A program made the translations under genes and the position numbers. From an uncultured Methylopila sp. (GTDB taxonomy: Bacteria; Pseudomonadota; Alphaproteobacteria; Rhizobiales; Methylopilaceae): a stretch of DNA of 64,000 nt. Under the pieces are notes generated by a model. The model did no database searches, had not been told where the DNA came from, and was given only the letters and a program-made list of their open reading frames with translations. The stretch's first letter is position 1, and each line of letters starts with the position of its first letter. This document shows positions 1 to 9,560 of the stretch, in pieces. The stretch covers positions 18,612 through 82,611 of the forward strand of contig CABHPB010000110.1 of the NCBI GenBank assembly GCA_902168115.1, read 5' to 3'.

Positions 1-986
1 GCGGACCGGTTCTGGAAATGGCCGTTCAGCGAGACGCGCGGCAGCGCGTGAAGAGCTTGCGCGTGGGCGGCGGTCAGGTGACCCGGCCGCGTGGTCACCG
101 CCGTCTCGAAGCCGAGGTCCCGCACGAGGTCGTAGTCGCGCGGGCCGGCGGCCGATAGATCCCCGACCGGATAGGCGAAATGGCGAGGGACGACGCCGAG
201 TCGGGCCGCGATCGCATCGCGCCCGTTGGCGATTTCGGCCCGCGCGACCTCGGCGGGATGCTTGGCGAGCATGGGATGGCTGACCGTGTGAGCGCCGATC
301 TCGACGAGCGGGCGCCGGGCGATGTCCGCGAGCTCGTCCCAGCGCATGCAAAGGGTCTTCGCGAAGCCGAGGATGTCGACGCCGTTCGCCAGCGCCATCT
401 CGCGGACCTCGTCCCGCAGCCGCTCTTCCGGACCCGCCCGCAGCGTCCAGTAGATCTTCGCCCAGGCCTCGTACTTCTCCGTCGTCGACTGGCAGGCGAC
501 GAACCGCTCCTCCGTGCCGAGATCGAGGTTCAGCACCTTCGCGCGGCGGATGGCCTCTTCGAGCGAGAGCCACCAGAGCTCGGCCTCGCCGTCCGCGAAG
601 GACGAGGCGATGTAGAGCGTGGCGGGAGCGCCGTGCCGTTCGAGAATCGGGAGCGCCAGATCGCGCACGTCCCGGTACCCGTCGTCGAACGTCAGGTGCA
701 GGAACGGTCGGTCGGAGCTTCCGGCCTTCACGCGCCGGACAGCCTCGTCGAGCGTGACGAAGTCGAAGCCGAGCTCTGCGGCGCGCGTCAGCGTCAGGTC
801 GAGAAAGTCAGGCTCGACCTCGAGCAAGCGGTTGGGCGCGAACGGCTCTCCGGAGAACGGGCGGACATGATGGAGCGTCAGAATTAGCCCGAGGCCGCGC
901 GTGCGGGACGCGAGGCGGGCGTTCGCGCCCGTCTTGTCCAGTGCGTCGAACACCGCCTGGAAGGCGCGGTTCCGCCATCCGCCCAT
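1..986 (-). CDS. Polysaccharide deacetylase family protein (NodB-like), partial at 3' end
   Basis: Reads leftward off the window edge, so the C-terminus is missing. The NodB-type metal-dependent deacetylase fold is shown by LTFDDGYRDV near residues 98-107, which holds the catalytic/metal Asp pair, and by the His motif HTVSHPML near residues 230-237. Family members remove N-acetyl groups from amino sugars in surface polysaccharide or peptidoglycan. The ATG at 986 (MGGWRNRAFQ) opens a clean frame to base 1. No signal peptide is visible. It is divergent from an acetyltransferase gene, across 164 bp, and sits at the edge of a polysaccharide cluster, so an exopolysaccharide-tailoring role is inferred. 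Confidence 0.82.
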   Translation of the reverse strand, partial: MGGWRNRAFQAVFDALDKTGANARLASRTRGLGLILTLHHVRPFSGEPFAPNRLLEVEPDFLDLTLTRAAELGFDFVTLDEAVRRVKAGSSDRPFLHLTFDDGYRDVRDLALPILERHGAPATLYIASSFADGEAELWWLSLEEAIRRAKVLNLDLGTEERFVACQSTTEKYEAWAKIYWTLRAGPEERLRDEVREMALANGVDILGFAKTLCMRWDELADIARRPLVEIGAHTVSHPMLAKHPAEVARAEIANGRDAIAARLGVVPRHFAYPVGDLSAAGPRDYDLVRDLGFETAVTTRPGHLTAAHAQALHALPRVSLNGHFQNRS

Positions 987-1150
987 CGCCCGTCAACCCC
1001 GCACTCGTCCGCGCCGCGGATCGCAAACCGCTTTGAAACCATATTGGCAAGACCTTTCCGGAGGTTCACCGATCGCAGATCATTGCGGCCTAGTCTCCCG
1101 CATGAAATCGCCCGCGTGACGTCCGCGGGCCGGCGACCTGGACCAGACCG

Positions 1151-2416
1151 ATGCGTGCCCACGCCATCAAACGTGGCGGCGACCTCGAAGCCGAGACGAC
1201 GACGACGCCCGGCTCCGTTCCCGGAGCCGTCGGCGATGCGCGCGTCCGTCCGGCCCGCGCCTTCGAGACGGTTGAGGTCCATGACGAGATCGCTCCGGTG
1301 GCCGGGCTGTGGGACGATCTGCGTCGTCAGTCGCTCGCGACGCCCTACCAGTCGCCCGGCTTTCTCGGCCCATGGGCGCGGCACGTCGCGTTCTATGAAG
1401 GCTTCACGCCGGCCGTCGTGATCGCCCGCGACGCGGAGGGCCGCGCCGCCGCGCTTGTCCCGCTCGGGGTCCGGATCAAGATGGGCGTGCGGGTCGCCCG
1501 CTTCATGGGCGGCACGCACGTCAACTACAATTTGCCCGTCATCCGGCGCGACCTGATCGGCGTCTTCGACGAATCCGAGGTCCGCCGGCTGCTGACGGAA
1601 GCGGCGCGCGCCCTGCGTCTCGACGCCTTCGCGCTGTGCAGCCAGCCTTACGAGTGGGAGGGCGTCGCCAATCCGTTCGCGGCGCTGCCCCGGCAGCCCT
1701 CGCCCGACGCCGGCTTCTGCGGCCCGCTTGCGCCGAGCCTTGAGGATCATCTCAAGCTGTTTATGTCCGCGAAGTCGCGCTCGAACCAGCGCCGCAAGAT
1801 GCGCCGCTTCGAGGAGCGCGGGACGCCACGCGCCTATCGCGCGGTCGAGCCGGCAGATCGCACGCGCCTGCTCGACGCCTATTTCCACCAGAAGGCGCAG
1901 CAGTTCGCCGTCCGCGGCATCCCGAACGTGTTCGAGCGGCCGGGCGTCCACGACTTCCTCGCCGAGGCCGCCGCGACGTCCGGCGGCGCGCCGGTCATCG
2001 ATCTGTACGGCTTCGACCTCGACGACGAGGTGATCGCCGTCACCGGAGGCGTGACCGACGGCGGCCGCTACTGCGGCATGTTCATCTCGATCACCAATGG
2101 CGAGCACGCCAAGTACAGCCCTGGCGAGATGCTGATGAACTTCGTGGTCGAGGATTCGATCGTGCGCGGCATCCGCACCTTCGACCTCGGCGTCGGCGCC
2201 GCGATCTACAAGAAGATGTACTGCCCGCGGGAAGAGCCGCTGTTCGACACGATCTTCGGCGTGACGCCCAAGGGCAAGGCCGCGGCCTTCGCCTTCTCGG
2301 CCATGACCCGCGCCAAGGCGAAGATCAAGTCGACGCCCTGGGCCTACCGGCTGGCCCAGCGCATCCGGAAGCTGAAGTCCGGGCGGGACGAGCTTCCGTC
2401 CGGCGACGAGGCCTGA
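1151..2416 (+). CDS. GNAT-fold acetyltransferase, CelD/BcsL (FemAB-like) family
   Basis: A 421-residue soluble protein with the CelD/BcsL-type acetyltransferase domain (Acetyltransf_6). It has the basic segment KSRSNQRRKMRRFEERG near residues 213-229 and a C-terminal half with the family-like FDLGVGAAIYKKMY stretch. These enzymes are commonly found in exopolysaccharide and cellulose clusters and are thought to acylate sugars or peptides; the exact substrate is unknown. The first 40 residues look low-complexity and poorly conserved, so translation could begin further in. It ends one base before the convergent chain-length gene. Placement between a deacetylase and Wzz/export genes supports a role in polysaccharide decoration. 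Confidence 0.75.
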   Translation: MRAHAIKRGGDLEAETTTTPGSVPGAVGDARVRPARAFETVEVHDEIAPVAGLWDDLRRQSLATPYQSPGFLGPWARHVAFYEGFTPAVVIARDAEGRAAALVPLGVRIKMGVRVARFMGGTHVNYNLPVIRRDLIGVFDESEVRRLLTEAARALRLDAFALCSQPYEWEGVANPFAALPRQPSPDAGFCGPLAPSLEDHLKLFMSAKSRSNQRRKMRRFEERGTPRAYRAVEPADRTRLLDAYFHQKAQQFAVRGIPNVFERPGVHDFLAEAAATSGGAPVIDLYGFDLDDEVIAVTGGVTDGGRYCGMFISITNGEHAKYSPGEMLMNFVVEDSIVRGIRTFDLGVGAAIYKKMYCPREEPLFDTIFGVTPKGKAAAFAFSAMTRAKAKIKSTPWAYRLAQRIRKLKSGRDELPSGDEA

Positions 2417-4681
2417 TCAGGCGGCGACCGCGCGTCCCTTAGGCGATCCGTCGCCGTCCGGCACCAGCAGAACGACCACATCGTCGATGCCGGTCGCCCG
2501 CAGCCGGTCATGCGCCGCAACCGTCGCGGCGTCGGCCGAACCTGCGTTCGAGACCAGCACGGCGGCGGCGCAGAACGGCGCGAAGGCGTCAGCCGCGCCG
2601 GGCCCGCCAGGCGCGCTGATCATCACGAAGTCATAGGTCAGCGCGAGCGCCTCGAGGACGATCGCGAGCCGCGACTGCGCGGCGGGCTCCAGCCGGTCGA
2701 AGGGCTCGCTTCCGCGCGGCACGAAGTGCACGCGCGAGCCGTTGTCGCGGTGGATTGCGTTGGCGAAGGTCGTGTCGCCGGTCAGGAGATCGCTGAGCCC
2801 CGGTTCGGGATCGCCCGCACCGCCGCCGGCCGCGTCGACCGCGACCACGCGCCTGCCCTGCTCCGAGATTGTCGCGGCGAGTTGCGCCGCGACCGAGGAG
2901 ACGGAGAGCCCGGGAGACGAAGACGTGGCGAGGATCCGCAGCGCGCCGCCGTCTCTCGGCATGGCCGCCAGCTGGCGAGCCAGCGACGTGATGAGCGTGG
3001 CGTCGGCGCATTCGATCGCGGCCGGCTTCGACCGAGGCTTTTCGGCGTCGGCGCTCTTCGCCGCCGCGGCCGGCGCCGCGGCCAACTCATCGTCCGCCGG
3101 CGAATCGCCCGCCGCCTTGGCGGCGGGAGCGTCCTTGGCCTGTGTCACCGGTCTTGGCGGCGAGATAGGCGCCGCCTGGACGTCCGGAGCCGGCTCCTGC
3201 TCGACGGTCTCGGGACCGCGCAGGCGTTCGCGCGGGGTCGTGCGCAGCGCGGGCGGCGGAACCGCGTCGCCCTCGTAGCCGCGCGGCTGCGCGCCGAACA
3301 CCTCCGCCGCCGCGGCGGCGAACAGCGAGAGCGCGAAGGCGCCGATCGTGACGAGCAGGACGGTCGGAACCTTCTTCGGGAAATAGGGCTCCGTGGCGGC
3401 CGACCCCTTGGCGATCACGCGTGCGTCCGCCAGCAGCGCCTCCGGATTGTCGCGGGCGCTCGCCTCGCGATACCGGGTCAGCATCTGTTCGAGCAGGTCC
3501 CGCTGGGAACGGGCGTCACGCTCGAGAGCGCGAAGCTGGACGTCCTGGCTGTTCGCCGCGGCCGACGTCGTCTTGAGCTGATCGAGCTGCCTGGTGAGCG
3601 CCGCGACCCGGCCGCCGGCGGTCTTCGCGTCGTTCTCGAAGGCGCGGGCGAGCTTTTCGGCCTCGCCGCGAACCTGCTTTTCCAGACCGTCGAGCTGAGC
3701 CTGCAGTTCGCGCATGCGCGGGTGCTGCGGCAGCAGGGTGCGGCCTTCGCTGGCGATCTGGGCGGCGAGTTGGGAGCGTTGCTGCGACAGCGCGCGGACG
3801 AGCTCGGAATTGGCGATCTCAAGCGCCTCCGCTGGCCGTCCCTGCTTGAGCACGGACCGGATGACGTCGGCCTTGGCCTGCGCCTCGGCCTGCTGGGTGC
3901 GGGACGTCGAGAGCTGGTTTGCGGTTTCGCCAAGTTGCTGGGCGACGATGGTGGTGTTGTTGGAGCCCACGAGGAGGCCGGCCTTGGCGCGGAACGCCTC
4001 GACCCGCTCGTCGGCGTCAGAGACCCGGCCGCGCAGATTCGCGATCTCGTCGGCGAGGTACTGGCTGGCCTGCTTGTTGACCTCGCGCTTGGCGCCGCGC
4101 TGGACGTCGAGATAGGCGTCGACGAAGGCGTTCACGACGCGCGCGGCGAGATCGGGGTCGGTCGCCACGAACTCGACGCCGACGACGCGCGAGCCGGTGA
4201 CGGGAAACACCGACAGGTTCTCGGCGACCCGATCGACCACGCGTTCGGTCTGAGACTGGCTGCTTCCGTGGCGGCCGAGGCCGACCGCACGTAGCGCTCT
4301 CTCGATAAGCCCCGCCTGGGAGAACTCCGGCGCCTTTTCGAGATCCGCCGCGACGACGACCGTGCGAACTAGGTCGCGCGACTGGATCAGCTGGACCTGC
4401 GAGACGACGGCCTGTTCGTCCGGCAGCGGCACGTCCCGATCGGCGGCGCCCGAGCGCGGCGCGGCGCCCTCGCGATTCTCGATCAGGACCATCGCGCTGG
4501 AGCGGTAGTAGGGCGCGCTGAGCTGGACGAAGGCGACCGCCGCCAGCGCCGCCAGGATCGTCGGAACGAGAATCCAGAGCTTGCGGCGCCAGATGCCCCG
4601 CCCGAGCGCGCGCAAATCGATCTCGCCGCCGCCGTCGGCGGCGCGGGAGACGTCCAGATCGCGAGCGCCGCTCTGGGCCAT
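2417..4681 (-). CDS. Wzz/GumC-type exopolysaccharide chain-length and transport protein with degenerate tyrosine-kinase domain
   Basis: A 754-residue inner-membrane polysaccharide co-polymerase. TM1 lies at about residues 35-54. A Wzz domain follows, then a long periplasmic coiled coil (about 180-420) with a GNVR-like YFPKK/P region before TM2 (about 438-460). The cytoplasmic tail resembles a BY-kinase, but its P-loop position reads SSSPGLSVSS (about 587-597) and lacks the Walker Lys. No C-terminal Tyr cluster is seen either, so kinase activity is doubtful. The ATG at 4681 is chosen because GAGG lies 9 nt upstream; a longer frame reaches 4798 but would run into the divergent promoter region. 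Divergent from the export lipoprotein gene. Confidence 0.85.
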   Translation of the reverse strand: MAQSGARDLDVSRAADGGGEIDLRALGRGIWRRKLWILVPTILAALAAVAFVQLSAPYYRSSAMVLIENREGAAPRSGAADRDVPLPDEQAVVSQVQLIQSRDLVRTVVVAADLEKAPEFSQAGLIERALRAVGLGRHGSSQSQTERVVDRVAENLSVFPVTGSRVVGVEFVATDPDLAARVVNAFVDAYLDVQRGAKREVNKQASQYLADEIANLRGRVSDADERVEAFRAKAGLLVGSNNTTIVAQQLGETANQLSTSRTQQAEAQAKADVIRSVLKQGRPAEALEIANSELVRALSQQRSQLAAQIASEGRTLLPQHPRMRELQAQLDGLEKQVRGEAEKLARAFENDAKTAGGRVAALTRQLDQLKTTSAAANSQDVQLRALERDARSQRDLLEQMLTRYREASARDNPEALLADARVIAKGSAATEPYFPKKVPTVLLVTIGAFALSLFAAAAAEVFGAQPRGYEGDAVPPPALRTTPRERLRGPETVEQEPAPDVQAAPISPPRPVTQAKDAPAAKAAGDSPADDELAAAPAAAAKSADAEKPRSKPAAIECADATLITSLARQLAAMPRDGGALRILATSSSPGLSVSSVAAQLAATISEQGRRVVAVDAAGGGAGDPEPGLSDLLTGDTTFANAIHRDNGSRVHFVPRGSEPFDRLEPAAQSRLAIVLEALALTYDFVMISAPGGPGAADAFAPFCAAAVLVSNAGSADAATVAAHDRLRATGIDDVVVLLVPDGDGSPKGRAVAA

Positions 4682-4847
4682 GCCCGAAAACCTCGTTGAA
4701 GCGCGAGCGAGTCTCGCTGCTCCATTAAGACCACGCCATGGTTGCCGCGCAGTTAACCCGTCGCCTCGTGCGGCGTCGGACAACCAAATCTTAACCATGC
4801 AAGGCCTAGTGAAGCACAGACTTGCCGCACTGCAGAAGGACTCGATG

Positions 4848-5411
4848 ATGAAGCCGGGCAGACTGTCGTCAGCGCTCGCGCTCGCAGCCGCGCTCGCCGG
4901 TTGCGCATCCGCCCCGCGTGCGGTGCCGCCGCCCCTCGCAGCGCAGTTCGACGAACCTTATCAGCTCGCCTCGGGTGACAAGCTCAAGGTCAACGTCTTC
5001 GGCCAGCAGAATCTCTCCAACAGCTACGCCATCGAGCCCGACGGCTCGATCGCGATGCCGCTGGTCGGACGGCTGAAGGTCGCCGGCCAGACGTCGGACC
5101 AGGTCCGGACGGGAATCGAGTCCCGGCTCAAGAATGGCTATCTCCGTGATCCGAATGTCTCAGTGGAGATCGAGTCTTACAGGCCGTTCTTCATCCTCGG
5201 TGAAGTCACGCAGGCCGGACAGTATCCTTATGTCGCCGGCATGACCGCGCAGAACGCCGTCGCCATCGCCAACGGATTTTCGCCGCGCGCCCAGCAGAAC
5301 AAGGTCGAGCTCACGCGCCGGATCGGCGACCGCGTCTACAAGGCCGACGTGCCGCTCACCTACCCCATTCGCCCCGGCGACACGATCACGGTGCAGGAGC
5401 GCTGGTTCTGA
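4848..5411 (+). CDS. Polysaccharide biosynthesis/export lipoprotein (Wza/ExoF-like)
   Basis: A 187-residue outer-membrane export component. A lipoprotein signal ends in LAAALAGC, giving a lipidated Cys near residue 19. It is followed by a Poly_export domain starting YQLASGDKLKVNVFGQ and one SLBB-type segment near residues 120-165 (FILGEVTQAGQYPY). The protein is shorter than Wza and matches the compact rhizobial type. Start ATG 4848 has AGAAGGA at 4834-4840 with 7-nt spacing; an adjacent ATG at 4845 is also possible. The divergently transcribed Wzz/GumC gene would supply the inner-membrane partner of the same export conduit. Confidence 0.86.
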   Translation: MKPGRLSSALALAAALAGCASAPRAVPPPLAAQFDEPYQLASGDKLKVNVFGQQNLSNSYAIEPDGSIAMPLVGRLKVAGQTSDQVRTGIESRLKNGYLRDPNVSVEIESYRPFFILGEVTQAGQYPYVAGMTAQNAVAIANGFSPRAQQNKVELTRRIGDRVYKADVPLTYPIRPGDTITVQERWF

Positions 5412-5511
5412 TCGCCGACTCGTGGGGTGCAAGTCACCAACGTCTAAGATATTCGCCTTATGATGCCTGCGAACTTCTTGGCGTAATCGGACGGACGACG
5501 CGAACCATTCC

Positions 5512-6663
5512 ATGAGCGCCCCTACGCCGCTGCGCATCATGCACGTCGTCCGGTCTCCGGTCGGCGGGATCTTCCGTCACATCGAGGACCTCGCGATCTC
5601 TCAGGCCGCAGCCGGCCATGAGGTCGGGGTCGTCTGCGACAATCTCACCGGCGGCAGCTTCGAGGACGACCGGATCGCACGCCTCGGGCCGCACCTCGCG
5701 CTCGGCTCCGTGCGCATGCCGATGGCCCGGCAGGTCGGCATCTCGGACGTCGGCGCGCTCGCCAAGGCGCGATCGATCCTCGAACCGCTCCGGCCCGACG
5801 TCATTCACACCCACGGCGCCAAGGGCGGCGTCTTCGGCAGGGTCGTCGGGGCCTGGCTTGGCCGCTCCCGTCCGGTCGCGACGTTCTACGCCCCGCACGG
5901 CGGCAGCCTGCATTACAGGCCGGGATCGATCGAGGGTCGCGTCTATTTCCGGGTCGAGCGCGCCCTGGAGCGGATCACCGACGCGCTGATCCACGTCTCC
6001 GGCTACGAGCAGGTCGCCTACGCCGAGAAGATCGGTCAGCCCCGCTGCGACGCCTTCGTCGTGCGCAACGGCGTTCGCCCGGAGGAGTTCGAGCCGGTCA
6101 AGCCGAATCCCGACGCCAGGGATTTCCTGTTCCTCGGCATGCTGCGCGACGTGAAGGGCGTCGACGTGCTGATCGAGGCGCTGGCGAGGCTCCGTGCGGA
6201 AGGGCGGCCCTCCACCGCCATCATCGTCGGCGACGGTCCGGACGAAGCGTTGTGCCGCGCCCTCGTCGCCGAGAAGGGGCTCGACGACCTCATCTCCTTC
6301 CGGCCTTCGACGCCGGCCCGCGAGGCCTTCGCGCTCGGCCGCACGATCGTGGTGCCGTCGCGGGCGGAATCGATGCCTTACGTCGTGCTCGAGGCGATCG
6401 CCGCGCGGCTGCCGATCATCACGACGCGGGTCGGAGGCATCCCCGAAATCTTCGGTCCTCATTCCGGCGAACTGCTCGCGCCGGACGACGTCGAGGGCCT
6501 GCGCGCCGCGATGAGAGCGGTGCTGGACGATCCCGACGGCGCGGCGAACGCCGCCGCCGCGCGCCAGGCCCACATCGGCTCCGAGTTCTCCGTCGGCGAA
6601 ATGTCACGCCGGATCGAGAAAATTTATAAGGATGCGCTCGCACGTCGAAGTAAGACTTTTTAG
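5512..6663 (+). CDS. Glycosyltransferase family 4 protein
   Basis: A 383-residue GT-B fold glycosyltransferase. The N-terminal acceptor domain opens with IMHVVRSPVGGIFRHIEDL, and the C-terminal GT4 donor domain contains FLFLGMLRDVKGVDVLIEAL and the E-x7-E signature in ESMPYVVLEAIAA. It likely transfers a sugar from a nucleotide donor onto the growing lipid-linked repeat unit at the cytoplasmic face; donor and acceptor are not predictable. It sits 100 bp after the export lipoprotein and 69 bp before the initiating transferase, consistent with one exopolysaccharide transcription unit. Confidence 0.86.
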   Translation: MSAPTPLRIMHVVRSPVGGIFRHIEDLAISQAAAGHEVGVVCDNLTGGSFEDDRIARLGPHLALGSVRMPMARQVGISDVGALAKARSILEPLRPDVIHTHGAKGGVFGRVVGAWLGRSRPVATFYAPHGGSLHYRPGSIEGRVYFRVERALERITDALIHVSGYEQVAYAEKIGQPRCDAFVVRNGVRPEEFEPVKPNPDARDFLFLGMLRDVKGVDVLIEALARLRAEGRPSTAIIVGDGPDEALCRALVAEKGLDDLISFRPSTPAREAFALGRTIVVPSRAESMPYVVLEAIAARLPIITTRVGGIPEIFGPHSGELLAPDDVEGLRAAMRAVLDDPDGAANAAAARQAHIGSEFSVGEMSRRIEKIYKDALARRSKTF

Positions 6664-6732
6664 ACGGTCAGCGTAAGTCGTTGTTGGGGTTTAGCGCGTA
6701 GGTTTCCGATCGAATTGAGGAGCCTGGATCGC

Positions 6733-8253
6733 GTGAACGATATGTCCCTCACGCAATTGAACCTTCACGAGCCGACGCCTCAGGAGCGCCCGAGACCATC
6801 GACGCTCAACGAGGAAGCGCGCGAGATCGCCGAGCGCTTCAGCGCCAAGTCGATCTCTCAGATCCTGCTCGTTGGGGGCGTGCGCCTCGCCGACGCCGCG
6901 CTCGTGATCGCGGCCGGCGCGGCGGCCTATGTCATGGTGTTTCCGGGCGAGCCCCGCATCGGCTGGCAGTATCTGCTCGCCATGGGGGTCGGCGCGCTGC
7001 TCACCTCGATCTTCGCACAGGCCGCCGACGCCTATCACATTGTCGCGTTCCGGATGCTGCGCGGCCAGATCGGCCGGATGCTGGGCGCCTGGGTGCTGGT
7101 CTTCGCAGGCTTCGCCGTGGCCGGCGCCTTCTTCGATTTCGGTGGCGTGGTTCCACGCACCTGGCTCGGCTACTGGTTTGCGCTCGGCGCGTCGGGGTTG
7201 ATCGTCGGCCACACGTTGTTGGCGATTCTGGTCAAGAAATGGGCCCGTGACGGCCGGCTCGGCCGCAAGGCGGTCATCGTCGGCGGCGGCGAGCCGGCGG
7301 CCGAACTGATCCGAGCGCTCGAGTCGACGCCCGGCAACGACGTCAACATCTGCGGCGTGTTCGACGACCGCTCGAACGACCGCTCGCCTCCGATCGTCGC
7401 CGGCTATCCGAAGCTCGGCAACGTCGCCGAACTCGTCGAGTTCGGCCGCCTCGCCAAGGTCGACCTTCTGATCGTCACGATTCCCGTCAGCGCGCAGGGG
7501 CGCGTCGCGGAGATCCTGAAGACGCTGTGGGTGCTGCCCGTCGACATCCGCCTCTCCGCGCACACCGACAAGCTGCGCTTCCGCCCGCGCGCCTATTCCT
7601 ATCTCGGCGCGATCCCGATGGTGGAGCTTGCCGAAAAGCCCATCCAGAACTGGGACTTCGTGGCGAAGCGCGCCTTCGACATCATCGTCGGCTCGCTTGC
7701 GCTGCTGTTCCTCAGCCCGCTGATGATCGGCACCGCGATCGCCATCAAGCTCGACACCAAGGGACCGGTGTTCTTCCGGCAGAAGCGCTACGGCTTCAAC
7801 AACGAGGTCATCGACGTCTTCAAGTTCCGCTCGATGCGCCACGACATGGCCGACCCGACGGCCAAGAAGGTCGTGACCAAGGGCGATCCGCGCGTCACCC
7901 GCGTCGGCCGCTTCATCCGCCGCGCCTCGATCGACGAGCTGCCGCAGCTGTTCAACGTGCTGAAGGGCGAGCTGTCGCTGGTCGGGCCCCGCCCCCACGC
8001 CGTCAACGCCCACACCTCCGAGCGGCTCTGGAACGACGTCGTCGACGGCTACTTCGCCCGTCACAAGGTGAAGCCCGGCGTCACCGGCTGGGCGCAGATC
8101 AACGGCTGGCGCGGCGAGGTCGACACCCCCGAGAAGCTGCGCGCCCGCGTCGACCACGACCTCTACTACATCGAGAACTGGTCGATCCTGTTCGACGCCA
8201 TGATCCTGGCGAAGACCCCGTTCGCACTGGCCAAGGGCGAGAACGCCTATTGA
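6733..8253 (+). CDS. Undecaprenyl-phosphate sugar phosphotransferase (polyprenyl glycosylphosphotransferase, WbaP/PssY type)
   Basis: About 506 residues. Four N-terminal membrane helices and a CoA-binding-like domain (AVIVGGGEPAAELI) precede another helix (FDIIVGSLALLFLSPLM). The C-terminal bacterial sugar transferase domain has the hallmark KFRSMRHD, RRASIDELPQLFNVLKGELSLVG (split here as RRASIDELPQ and LKGELSLVGPRPH) and KPGVTGWAQINGWRG motifs. It starts polysaccharide synthesis by moving a sugar-1-phosphate to undecaprenyl phosphate. GTG 6733 is preferred because GAGGAG at 6717-6722 lies 10 nt upstream; the ATG at 6742 and a TTG at 6715 are alternatives. The downstream ligase overlaps its stop, indicating coupling. 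Confidence 0.88.
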   Translation: MNDMSLTQLNLHEPTPQERPRPSTLNEEAREIAERFSAKSISQILLVGGVRLADAALVIAAGAAAYVMVFPGEPRIGWQYLLAMGVGALLTSIFAQAADAYHIVAFRMLRGQIGRMLGAWVLVFAGFAVAGAFFDFGGVVPRTWLGYWFALGASGLIVGHTLLAILVKKWARDGRLGRKAVIVGGGEPAAELIRALESTPGNDVNICGVFDDRSNDRSPPIVAGYPKLGNVAELVEFGRLAKVDLLIVTIPVSAQGRVAEILKTLWVLPVDIRLSAHTDKLRFRPRAYSYLGAIPMVELAEKPIQNWDFVAKRAFDIIVGSLALLFLSPLMIGTAIAIKLDTKGPVFFRQKRYGFNNEVIDVFKFRSMRHDMADPTAKKVVTKGDPRVTRVGRFIRRASIDELPQLFNVLKGELSLVGPRPHAVNAHTSERLWNDVVDGYFARHKVKPGVTGWAQINGWRGEVDTPEKLRARVDHDLYYIENWSILFDAMILAKTPFALAKGENAY

Positions 8254-9560
8254 GCGAAGCCGGCGCCCTCCGGCCGGGGACCGCGCGGCGTCCGCTCACC
8301 TTCTCGATGGACGGGTTTCGCGAAGGGCTGGTCTTCGTCGCGGTCCTGTCGAGCTTCTTCGTCCAGTTCGAGCCTGCGCCCTACGACCTGCTGATCGTCG
8401 CGGCCTTCGCGCTGTTCGCATTCACGGGGCTGCGGCTGCCGCGTGCGCTGCTGCCGTTCCTGCTGCTGGTGATCCTCTACCAGCTCGGCGCGGTCCTCAC
8501 CCTGACGACGGTGCTCGACCGCGCCAACACCGCCCGCTGGACGATGATCGGCGCGTTCCTTGCCGTGACGGGCGTGTTCTTCTCGTTCTATCTCGCCGAG
8601 CGGACCGAATTTCGCGCCCAGCGCGTCACGCAGGCCTGGCTGATCGCCGGCACGATCGGCGGCGCGCTCGCGATCGTCGGCTACTTCCACCTCCTGCCGT
8701 TTTCCGAGAGCCTGCTGCGCTACGGGCGGGCGATGGGCCTGTTCAAGGACCCGAACGTCTACGCGCCGTGGCTGGTGTTTCCGGCGGTGGTGATCATCCA
8801 GCGGCTCTACGGCAGCGGCCTGAAGCGCTGCGTGCTGCTGATGATCCCGCTCGGGCTGATCGTCGCCGGCGTGCTGCTGTCGTTCTCGCGCGGAGCATGG
8901 GGCCACCTGGCCGCCTCGACCGCGATGATGACCGCCTTCACCGTGCTCGTCGCGCCCTCCTCCGGCCGCCGTGCGCGCATTCTGGTGACCTGCGTCGCCG
9001 CCGTTGTCGGCGCCGCGATTCTGATCGCCGGACTTCTGCAGATCCCGGCCGTCTCTCAACTGATGGAGCAGCGGGCGAGCCTTGAGCAGTCCTATGACGT
9101 CGGCCATGGCGGCCGCTTCGCCAACCACACCATCGGCTGGCGGATGGCGCTCGAGGAGCCGCTGGGCATCGGCATCTTCCAGTTCGCCAAGAAGGTCGGC
9201 GCCGACGTCCACAACACCTATCTGAACGGCTTCTTGTCCTATGGTTGGCTCGGGGGCCTGTCCCTCCTCGCCATCACCAGCCTGACCGTCGTTCTCGGCT
9301 TCCGCTACGTGCTGGCGCCGACGCCGTGGCGGCCGATCTTCATCTGCGCCTTCTCGACCTGGGCGGTGCTGATGATCGAGGCCGCCGTCATCGACGTCGA
9401 CCACTGGCGCCACCAGTGGATGCTGCTCGGCATGATGTGGGGCTTCTTCGTCGCGACCGCGCGCTACGAGCGGCGGACGAGCGCGCAGCCGTCTCCCGAT
9501 CCCCGCCCCGCGGCGTCCGGGTGGGATCAGGGGCGGCGCAGCTTGCGCGCGGCGATGTAA
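8250..9560 (+). CDS. O-antigen ligase / polysaccharide polymerase (Wzy-like) membrane protein
   Basis: A hydrophobic protein of about 436 residues with roughly ten membrane helices and a Wzy_C-type (O-antigen ligase) pattern. A large periplasmic loop carries GGRFANHTIGWRMALEEPLG and the conserved HNTYLNGFLSYGWLGG. It probably polymerises or ligates the lipid-linked repeat units built upstream. The TTG at 8250 overlaps the upstream stop codon and is preceded by AGGGCGAG, so coupled initiation is likely; an ATG at 8307 would give 417 residues. Its 3' end overlaps the convergent murJ gene by 34 bp. Confidence 0.8.
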   Translation: MSEAGALRPGTARRPLTFSMDGFREGLVFVAVLSSFFVQFEPAPYDLLIVAAFALFAFTGLRLPRALLPFLLLVILYQLGAVLTLTTVLDRANTARWTMIGAFLAVTGVFFSFYLAERTEFRAQRVTQAWLIAGTIGGALAIVGYFHLLPFSESLLRYGRAMGLFKDPNVYAPWLVFPAVVIIQRLYGSGLKRCVLLMIPLGLIVAGVLLSFSRGAWGHLAASTAMMTAFTVLVAPSSGRRARILVTCVAAVVGAAILIAGLLQIPAVSQLMEQRASLEQSYDVGHGGRFANHTIGWRMALEEPLGIGIFQFAKKVGADVHNTYLNGFLSYGWLGGLSLLAITSLTVVLGFRYVLAPTPWRPIFICAFSTWAVLMIEAAVIDVDHWRHQWMLLGMMWGFFVATARYERRTSAQPSPDPRPAASGWDQGRRSLRAAM

